From NCBI GenBank assembly GCA_003194525.1, contig NBIV01000035.1, positions 1 through 64,000 on the forward strand: a DNA stretch of 64,000 bases, read 5' to 3'. This DNA comes from Gracilariopsis chorda. Its lineage: Eukaryota > Rhodophyta > Florideophyceae > Gracilariales > Gracilariaceae. Shown here piece by piece: positions 55,382 through 64,000 of this stretch (positions are counted from its first letter, which is position 1; the number at the start of each line of letters is the position of its first letter). The notes under the pieces were generated by a model, which was given only the letters and a program-made list of their open reading frames with translations, did no database searches and was not told the DNA's origin. Position numbers and translations under genes: made by a program.

Positions 55382-58108
55382 CTTCTCACCAACGCTTTTT
55401 GGCACAAGAAAGTGGCAGAGTTATGCATGTGGTGTTTACATCTAGGATAGTAGTGGTGTGTATTCTGAGCGAAAGATCTGGATTTTCGAAATCGTTGACC
55501 AGTGGACTTGTTATTTTTACTGCACATTGTGAATGATTCATACAACATGCGTCCCAGCAAAAGCCAAAACATACGACCTGCACTGTGACCTGGAGTTCAT
55601 CGGCGATTCATGGCTTTCTTTTTGCTCCTCATGTTGATCATCATGCAGGTTGAAGGCAAAAGTGAGAGCGGTAAACGAATGTAGTCTCTTTCTTCAGTAA
55701 GAATGATCGTGAACGGCATGCAAATTGTGGATCCCACATTTCTGTCGACCTCCGAAATCTTTTGTCAGAAGCAACGGGTTCTTACGAAAAAAGAATATTT
55801 CCCCACGCCTTCAGTCATCTAACTATCTAACGAGAGGCTCTTCTTACTACTTCCACTGCAATTGCATGAAGTGCACCCCCGACCGATGAGGTAAGTGCGC
55901 AAAATACCTGAAACGTCTATCCAAAAGCTTTATTAGTTTGCAAAATCGCTAGAAACATTGGCCTTTCGTTCTATCTTAGCATTTGTCTGGCTAAGCATCT
56001 CTCCAAGAGGCACGAATTGCTAGGTAAACTCTATGTAGAGAGTCAGCATGGTTTTTGCCCTTCTGTGCATCCCTTGCTTCAACGTAAGTCTCGAATGCTT
56101 CGTTCATTTACTTTCTGAGCTCCATATATCTATTGAAATTCTGTACCGTAGACTGAGAGGCATGTTAAAGCCCGTGCATCCAAGACTCTGGGCCCTTTTT
56201 ATGCTCCTCACCACGCATTTTTTGCCTTTCAAACATGGGCGCATGCAATAAAAAGGCTTCTTTCCTGTGTCTCATTGAACTTGTTCATGGATGAACCAAG
56301 CTGTGACACACTGCTTGCATTGTATTTGTTGTCACTCCTACTTCTACTCAAATTCCTGTGCTTTTCCGACGATCTGCGATCTCTAAAATTTAATCTACGT
56401 TTACAACCAACGGACGAATGCCGAGACTTCAACCAACATCATTTGAAGTATCTCGTGTCACAAAGTAGGCCAGAAGAAATTGCGTATCCGCTTAGTTCAA
56501 AACGAATAAGATTTAAATAAAATAAGGTTGTCTTTCTTATGCTGACAAAAAGTTCAGGCTTACGTTCATTTTGCACAAACTTATGAAAGGAACGTTGCAA
56601 ATGGTTTCATTAACATCATAATTTACAAATTCGGTGTCCAATGTTTTGTTTCAGTTCCGCATAACCTCAAAAAGCTTGTTACCGGCTCTAAAAAAAAGAA
56701 AAGGAATGGGCATCCAACTGCTTGAAATAAGGCTATAAGTGCCAGTCGAAAGCATATTCAATGATGTTAAACTGCGAAGAAATATGATGCAATCAATCGA
56801 GACATCTGGCACCTGTATTTTGCAGTGTGTGGCGAATATCCCTGCTGATTCTTCCAATCATTGGCCGTGTGGGCTGATCATCTCGAAGCAAAAGGATGAA
56901 CCGCAGAAACCATTCACTACTACAATGGTACAATGACTATCTTTCCAAAGATCGCCTGGTTTGCGAAAGTAAACGATCTTCATCTTGGATCTATGCGTGA
57001 AAACTAGAAAAATGCTGTGAGATACGTAAGGGTATAGCTCCCATATACGTAGGTTCTTGAGTAGCACCTGGATTCAAATCGAAAATGTTTTGCACAGGTG
57101 GGGCTGCTTCAGCAATTTAGTTTCTTGTACCTCAATCAACTTTCGATCGTCACTGCTATTGGGGATAAGCATCAGTAAGAGAGGTGTAGAGTTGCTCTGT
57201 AGCTCATTATATACATGTAACATCATACGCCCGACAGAAACCAATTTCGAACCCGAGTTGTTCCTTTCTTTAGTGCAAAATAAGCTTTGGGGTATTCTAG
57301 ATGTGGTAGTGAAAAGTATTTCTAAACAAACGCAATTTGAACTTCGATATACTTCAAAAAAAAATTGAAATTTTATTTGTTTTGAATTCTTCTGAACGTT
57401 TTTGCGTGTTCGTTAATTGCCGGTGCGCATGGCAATGACGCGCAGTTATCTTCATCGGAATTTCTAAGCATAGTTTGAGGGTAGCCTATTGTTGGTGTTT
57501 CGTGCCAGTATTCCCTCCTGTGCCAGCTAGGTAACGTAAAGGATGTATTCGAATACGGAGGTTGAGTACGCTTCAGAATACCGTAACAGGTTCTGTTCCT
57601 GATATAGGAACTCTTGTTCCGAATTTTCAGAACACGATTCTTTTTTCTGAGATCCTCGTTCTGAACTGACGGCAAACTGTTGCACACCACAATCACCAGA
57701 AGCTCTCCAGTATTCCTTGCGGCCCTGGCAGTGACTACACAAAAACGTTAACCTGATCAAAGGTGTTCGGTTAAGATGCGCGCCTGCCGAAAAACGGAAA
57801 AAGAGAAATGTTCTGGATGCAGGTTTAACAAGCGGGGAGATTTCCTGAACGTGACTTCACAGGACAGAGACAAGACAAAGCTCGCAACTTTGCAACGCCT
57901 CGCAAACGGCAAGAGCATAGGGCACACCTCTCTGGGTCCCCTTTACCTCCGTGCTGCGCGCTCCAAGGAGGTAGAGTATTTATTTTGTAGGTCGCGATAC
58001 AACCTTAATACACGCACGGAAGGAAGTAAGTTCAATCAGAATCGCTTTCTGTGTAACCAGGAAGCATCTTAGCCTCTCAATTCAACTACACAGAAGTGCC
58101 CGCAGATT
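55382..58108. other. AT-rich intergenic region, no supported gene
   Basis: Only short ORFs in all frames. Minus 57373-57696 (TLPSWHRREYWHETPTIGYP) and plus 57776-58072 have slightly protein-like stretches but no recognised domain. Confidence 0.35.
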
Positions 58109-58606
58109 TTGACGGAAAGCCTCTGTACATCCGCCTCCAGGGAAATCTCCTTAATTCGAAACCCTGGCACTTCGCACGCGAGCTTCGCATGGGCCATAAC
58201 CGAGCCATACGTAGCGGCCGCCTATGCAGTGCTCTGTGGAGCATCACATCACCTATACACCCTCAGCATATCAAAGGTGAAGCAAAGCCAGCACGTAGAG
58301 TGCAAAACATAAGAGCTTGTTTTATGTCGTGGTTGGCAGCGGTTCAGAGGTTGCACGGTGCTGCTTTGCGCAGGCCTAGATGAGAACTCTAGAGTGTCAG
58401 TGACAAGGAGGCGCAAAAAATTGGACGCGGAGCAAATTCGTTTTGCTCTGGACACAAAATGCGGAAGAGGTGCGCAACAAAGCTGGCGCACGCTTGAAAT
58501 AGACCTTTGTCAGGTGGCGTGTGGTCCGGAAGGGTCGGCGATAAATGTTACTTATCGTATGTACGTGAAACATCACCGAGAGATTTTAGGTACGGTGGGG
58601 CTACGG
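58109..58606 (+). pseudogene. host reading frame, left part, split by LTR element G
   Basis: Plus frame with protein-like character (TSHASFAWAITEPYVAAAYA, then RRRKKLDAEQIRFALDTKCG, WRTLEIDLCQVACGPEGSAI, YRMYVKHHREILG). TAA 58310-58312 interrupts it in frame. At the TACGG target duplication an LTR element begins. The frame resumes directly after it at 63820. No clear ATG starts it, so an upstream exon or start is missing. Family not recognised. Confidence 0.5.
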
Positions 58607-58904
58607 TGTGGATTATGTGGACGCCATTTCAGTTGCAGGAGATGTTACAGAGTTTAAGGACACTGTGAAAAGCAAGGTTGCTCGCGGTCGGCACTAGTTA
58701 CTTCTTGGCTCTCTTCTCGTTTTACTTCACGCATCCCTGCTCCTCTTATATCACATGCACACTCTCTTTCTCTCGTCCCATAAGCATCTCTTGTCTGACG
58801 TTTCACGTTGTCAGCTATCGCTTCGTGCTATGACCCCTTTGGATGTGCGCTAGTATTCAATTACAATGTCTTATGTCAATTTGACACGAGCACAACTAAT
58901 CACA
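58607..58904 (-). repeat. LTR of element G (left)
   Basis: Shares with the right copy GGACGCCATTTCA, TAAGGACACTGT, TTTCACGTTG and GGATGTGCGCT in the same order. Confidence 0.85.
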
Positions 58905-61900
58905 CTTCGCTCATTTTGCCTCAGCCAAGGTCAACTCTCGCTTAAGTCGAAGTAGTTAGTGACACTGATTGCGTCCGCAAAACCAAAACATTGTATTCGA
59001 GTCTATGCTACACCCACCTTTTACAATCAACTATCTTCTCTGGTTCTTAAAAATCTATCAATACTTCGCTGCAGCATATTTGATTGAGCTTTCTTTGGAT
59101 ATCATAGTTTCGTTTTGCCAAAACATCTGCGAAGTTCCGACTTCCTTTAGGAAACATCAACTTGTCTAGTTCCCCTCATTCAAAGCTCTTCCGAATACGT
59201 TGCACTGTAGTTCTTAGACAATATTAGTGGCCTTCCTGCAGAGTAGGAATAGTGTCCCACAGTGCTTTAGAGTGCATCATTATCTCGTGCATTACTGAAC
59301 ACTCCTTCAAATTTGATCTTAGGGCATTCTTCAAGTAGTATTTCCTGTCATCAGCCAAGGGGCATGCTAGAACGTCGAACCCATAAGCTCAATACTATAT
59401 ACGTTTCTGCTGGTTACTGGACCAGTTGATGGTGGGGAAGAGAGTCTCGTCCTCGGTTTATATCTTTAGCCCTTGCAACATTCCGAACTAACCGTATTAT
59501 TTGTCCTTTCTTGTGTGTGATGCATATGAGATGGTCACTATTGATACAACATGTGCACCTGAAGAGTTCGGAAAACGAAGAAATGGGTTCACGCGGAGTA
59601 GTTCTGTGACAGATGTGTTGGCGTCGATAAGATCTTGCACTTTCAAATTTGGGAGCCATTACTGCATAAATGAGGCGATCAGTGATGCTTGTAGCATTAC
59701 AGCGTTCCCAGCATGTAGTAAAGTTCCTGAAAGTGATCTGAACATCTTCTTCTTGCGCTCGGTAACTATTGATTGTATTTCTCTTCTTCTTTTCAGATCG
59801 AGGTGCATAAGCTTCAGTCGTCTCATATACCTGTGCATCGAAATCGTTATTGATCCTCGCCTGTCCTGTTATATCTCACACCCACTGAAGAGTATCTTCT
59901 GGTCGACTATGGTCTTTCTGATCACCATCTTATTCCCTGTGTTTGTGATGAATTACTTTGAATCTTTGGTGTTATCAGCAATGAGAATATCGTCGGTGAG
60001 TTTTGCGATAATGAACATAATTTTGCCCTCCCTACGTTTGACATATAACTGCCTAATGTCCAGTACGAATTTGAGGCCACTATTTGTTAGCATCTAGTGT
60101 TGTAAGACCTTCATTTACGGTCTTCCTGCCTCAACAATACCATAAGGTAGCTTAGTAAGCTTACAGGATACCTCTCGTGTCGCGTTTCATTCTATAGGTA
60201 GACGAAGAAATATATATCTCCTGATTGCCACTCTGAAGGTAGGCCCCCATGATATGAATAGCTGCGAGTCTAAATCCAAAGAAAGTTGTGAGTTAGAGAA
60301 AAAGTTGAATGACATCTAGTTGCACAGTAGCCGAGTCCTTACGGATCTAGCTCTTTTCCTTCTCCCGGTTGCCGTGTGGGACTATCTTCGCATTCATCAT
60401 ACGCTGGCCCTCTTCTTCAGTCTTCTCTTTGTATACGACCTGAAATGTAATTAATTTTATGTTCTTTTCGACCTCCCTTACTGTTATTTATGTGTAAGCG
60501 CTAGCCTAGTTGTTTGTGTGTTACTTTTTGAATGCATCGTCGAGAACGTATTGTGGTGCGAATGACAGGTCGTTCTTTTCGACCTGTTTACTTCCGACAT
60601 GCTCGAATATAATGGCCAGCACTCTCTGCTTTTCCGAGCTCAATCGTTTTCCCAGTTGTGCTTTCCTCTTTTGCGTTCTTCTTGCAGCATGTATGCCAAT
60701 ATCGTGGCACTCAGATTTTTCCTCGGTCCTTCGTGATGATATGAAATGAGTGCTCACCGGAAGCATTTAGTGTTCTTGGTCAGTCGCTGGGCTCTCTTCT
60801 TTCCGCCGTGCTTCTTGTGATTCATTGTTGTATCCAACTGCATTTATCAGTGTGTCTTGCATCAGTTCGGCTACAAGAGAACTCGGTAGTACTAGTCAGA
60901 CTTCTTCATATGCAATCTTCATTTGTTTACCCTGTCTTTTCCTCCTGGCCACAACGTAATGATCCCGGGATCGATTACTTCAGCTTTCGCCCAATATGAT
61001 GTGCCGCAAGATGGTGTGATGAAAGCGTATATCCGTCTTCTTTGAGGAAGCATGTGGGCGGTGGTAGTAATCGGGCATCGTGTCTTTAGAAGTCTGTGTA
61101 TCGCTCTGGTTGATACTTGTTCTTTATGTGCGTCGAGGATTTACCGTGATATAACCTTGGGTTGTATTCCAGGCAGTGACGGGTTGTAGCCTTACACGAG
61201 TTCAAAGGAGCTTAGGATGGTAGAACCGGAGAATATTTTGATAGAAAGGCGGCCCGGGTAGGGACCATGTGATGGTCATCTTGTCATTCCTCTTTATTGA
61301 CCATCTAGATGATTCTTCTTGTTGATTGGTTTTTCCGTTCAACTATCCTCAATTTTTTATGCGTTCTAGCTGGTCATTGTCTGCATTGGATGCTGCTACT
61401 TATGCAAAAGGCTCTGAATGCTGGTGAGCTGTACTCATCGTCAACTGATAGTATTATTGGGCTCCTCTGTCGGCAGATCCATATGGATTCCATTTCCTTG
61501 AGGATAGTGACTACGGATCTCTTTGTCTCAATAGCGGTTTCCAAGTATCCCGTCACTGTGTCCGTGATGTGAATTTTAGTTCCCTGCTCTTCGTTGATCT
61601 GTACGACGAAAAGTCGATCTAAACTTCCTGATTGAACTAATTTTTCACGTTGGTCAATGATATTATCATGGTTCATGGCGGTTGTCCAGATTGTGCACAT
61701 ATATCACTTGCTTTTGATATTTCTTCTATTGTTTGCTTGAGCGGTTCATCGAGGATTATCGCATCCCTACAGATATACGTTTTTTCTTCTGCCATTGCAT
61801 GAGTGTATCTGTGTGTGGGTTTTGGAAGCGTCATCATAGCTCGTGCATAGTTTGGACTGGACCTAATTAGTAACACTTTGTATATCTTGATTGTGTTCGG

Positions 61901-63516
61901 TAGTGACACGATGAGCAGTCTCAATCGTTTATCGCATCCGTTGATGTCTACGTATGTTGGTAGGATGCGTGCTCCTTTGTCTTGGGGTCTCTCGATGATG
62001 ATGTTTCTTTATGCCCCTCTGTTCATTGTATCTTAGTGCTTTTTAATATCCAGACCGACAACAAGTGGGTCATCGCCGTACGTTAGGTCAAATGTTAGGC
62101 CCAAGGGTTTGGGTGCTTCATCATTGACAGTGAGCGTCCAAGAGTATTTAACTGGTCTACCGTCTATGCTGTTTGGTCCCCATCCTTGTAAGTATTATTC
62201 TCGCGGTGCATCCAGGTTCATTCTTATCCCAAGTATGTAGCAGATACGTGCAGCGGTCACTATACGTCCTTCTGATATTGGAGCCCCTTCATCTAGGGAT
62301 GGGTTAGGATCTGGATGCTATCTATAGATCTTACTAACTGAAAATAATGTTTTTTTGTGACTTTGGAGCTTCGATTCTTCCAGTATCATCCGGTTTATCT
62401 TCTGACTTATGCGTCTTCTTTCACTCCTGATCGTCTGGTTCGTTGTTTGGTCTCTTCTATTTAGTGGATGCATCCCACATTTCCGATCTTTCCAATGCCA
62501 ATTCGGGGCTTACTGCATGCCTGAAAAAGTTTCTTTCTTCCGAAAAAGTCTCAGATTTTGCTGAAATCTGAATTTTTGGTATTCTATTCCGGCAATCATA
62601 GTATTCACAAGTTCCACTTCTTCTGGTGGATCTGTAATTGCATTATTGTCTTCTTGTCAATCCGTTTGTATGTATTTGATGATAGTTAGTGCATCCTTAA
62701 GGCTTATAAAATATATCTTGATGTTTCCGTCATGCAAAACATGTTTGGTTTCAGAATGTTTTCCATATTTCGGTAACATTCTTTGAATTTTTGGGACTTG
62801 AGTTTGTCTGCTGCTGTTTCTCTGGTTAGGTTAGTATCTGACTCACTTGGTTGTCTGGTAAGTTCTATGATCTTAACTATGATCTGCTTCAGTAGACTGA
62901 GCTTTGCTGGCTGATATGCAGTGGTACGTCTCAGTTAAGTTGTAGTTGACTCTTGGGGCTGCGATTAGCGTAGAGACCACGTTATTGAAATTGATTGTTA
63001 AGAGGTTCGCGTTTTTTAATACTCTCATGGCAACAGCTTAACTATCTTGTCCATCATCTTTTCTTCCACATGGAGTGAGGTATGACTGTGCATGATCTTA
63101 AGAGCGATCTGCATATCTATTAAAGCTTTCTTTATCACCTTTTATGCACTTGTAAATTTTGCTGACCATTTTGACTTTGCGCGTTACAGAATCTGATAAG
63201 AGGTCTTTAGCAAGCAATCTGATAATTTCCACCAACTCTGCCAGCCGGTTTTATGTATTATTATTTTTGCCTATGCATAGTTTCTCAGCATCGACAGATC
63301 TATGTATGAGTTGCTTATATCTGTAGTTCAGGCATGAGTATGCGGTTAGACAAACAGTATTTGGTAATCTCTCGGCTTGATTATTTACTGCTTTGGCTTA
63401 ATTGAGTACTCTTTTTGCCCATATGCTCACAATCTCTATCCCAAAATACTTGTTAGTAGTAGATTAAAGTTGCCTTGATCTAAAGTTATTTATGCTTGTT
63501 GCACTGGGACTATAAC
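58905..63516 (-). pseudogene. interior of element G, decayed copia-like gag-pol
   Basis: Only fragments are readable on the minus strand, for example an integrase-like segment (61374-61700) and an RNase H-side segment (59414-59659). Large parts, especially 61930-63500, show no convincing coding sequence. Confidence 0.55.
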
Positions 63517-63814
63517 TGTGGATTGTTTGGACGCCATTTCATTCGCAGGATGTGTTCTGTAGTGTAAGGACACTGTAGAAAGCAAGATTGCTCGGAGTCC
63601 GACCTTGTTCAATCTTTTCTCTCTCTGCTCTTCACTTTACGAATATTTGCTTCTCTTATATTACATGCATGAGCCCTTTCTCTAGTCGCATAACCATCTT
63701 TTGTCTGACTTTTCACGTTGCCAGCTATCGTGTCATGTTATGACCAATTCGGATGTGCGCTCTTATTCAGTTACAATTTCTTATCTCAATTCGATACGTG
63801 CAAAACATATCACA
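63517..63814 (-). repeat. LTR of element G (right)
   Basis: Same length and order of blocks as the left LTR, followed by TACGG. Confidence 0.85.
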
Positions 63815-63819
63815 TACGG

Positions 63820-63935
63820 CTCGAGAGTACCAAGGATACCTCGAGCAAGAGCAATGGCCAAAATCACAAATCCACGGAATTTGGGTCTCGGTGACGGAAC
63901 CACTCATCGAACCCCCGAAAAACAGGGAAGGCTGA
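63820..63935 (+). pseudogene. host reading frame, right part, beyond element G
   Basis: Directly after TACGG the plus frame reads REYQGYLEQEQWPKSQIHGI and WVSVTEPLIEPPKNREG to TGA, in phase with the left part once the element and one target copy are disregarded. It gives the natural C-terminus of the split host protein. Confidence 0.6.
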
Positions 63936-64000
63936 ATCTATTTGTAGTAAAAAGCAGTAGAAATTCCACCAATCACAAACACGAGTTCACTCTTGATCCG

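Larger units (their letters stand above)
58607..63814 (-). mobile_element. old copia-like LTR retrotransposon G, TSD TACGG
   Basis: Two direct 298-bp LTRs (TGTGG...CACA) flank 4.6 kb, and the 5-bp target duplication TACGG is exact on both sides (58602-58606, 63815-63819). The minus-strand interior shows copia-like RT/RNase H remnants near 59400-60100 and integrase-like remnants near 61370-61920. It is heavily broken with many interruptions. The LTRs are roughly 75-80% alike by eye, so it is much older than A or B. Confidence 0.85.

Noticed and set aside
59501-60097. 198-aa hydrophobic plus-strand ORF
   Set aside because: Antisense of the copia-like RT/RNase H remnants of element G.

Overview
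The window looks like nuclear DNA of a eukaryote. It has LTR retrotransposons, piggyBac and Harbinger-type DNA transposons, GT/AG-like splice signals and eukaryotic genes (cohesin SA/Scc3, a WDR44-like WD40 fragment, a Yme1/FtsH-type fragment, a membrane-pyrophosphatase-like gene). Few or no introns, compact host genes and the mix of transposon-associated domains (a DUF6818-like SANT protein, a NAM/Myb-like protein, a Plant_tran transposase, copia with an internal-tRNA primer site) fit a red alga, perhaps a florideophyte such as Chondrus. That assignment is inference. No rRNA, confident tRNA or CRISPR array was seen.

Left third (1-20.8 kb): a nest of Ty1/copia elements. Copia A (minus) sits in the 5' LTR of copia B (plus, one long intact frame). 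B sits in the RNase H region of copia C (minus). C sits in the start of gag of copia E (minus fragment). A fifth partial copy, D (plus), adjoins E. From 20.8 to 22.9 kb lies decayed coding DNA I cannot name, followed by a broken Harbinger-type transposase (23.2-24.4 kb).

Middle (24.4-46.3 kb): host DNA mixed with transposon genes. A minus-strand zinc-ribbon-like exon precedes a full-length cohesin SA/Scc3 reading frame (25.1-30.0 kb) that is open in one frame but crossed by four stop codons. Next come a DUF6818-like gene, a Ty3/gypsy chromovirus fossil (about 31.8-37.7 kb) split by a 2.2 kb composite LTR insertion that is a 579-bp inverted repeat with a single 5-bp target duplication, a NAM/Myb-like transposon gene, an unidentified minus-strand host gene, a divergent H+-pyrophosphatase-like protein lacking key catalytic residues, a Yme1/FtsH-like fragment and a Plant_tran-type transposase.

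Right third (46.3-64 kb): a decayed unknown coding stretch, then a complete-looking piggyBac element (48415-52433) with TTAA target sites, matching terminal inverted repeats, a DDD transposase, a terminal zinc finger, a convergent accessory gene and an internal insertion. A WDR44-like pseudogene fragment and AT-rich DNA follow. Finally an old copia-like LTR element (58607-63814, TSD TACGG) splits a host reading frame that resumes exactly beyond it.

A window-wide theme is that many host and DNA-transposon frames are interrupted by isolated nonsense codons while the frame itself stays intact over kilobases. This suggests decay dominated by point mutation, or unusual expression, rather than indel-rich pseudogenisation.
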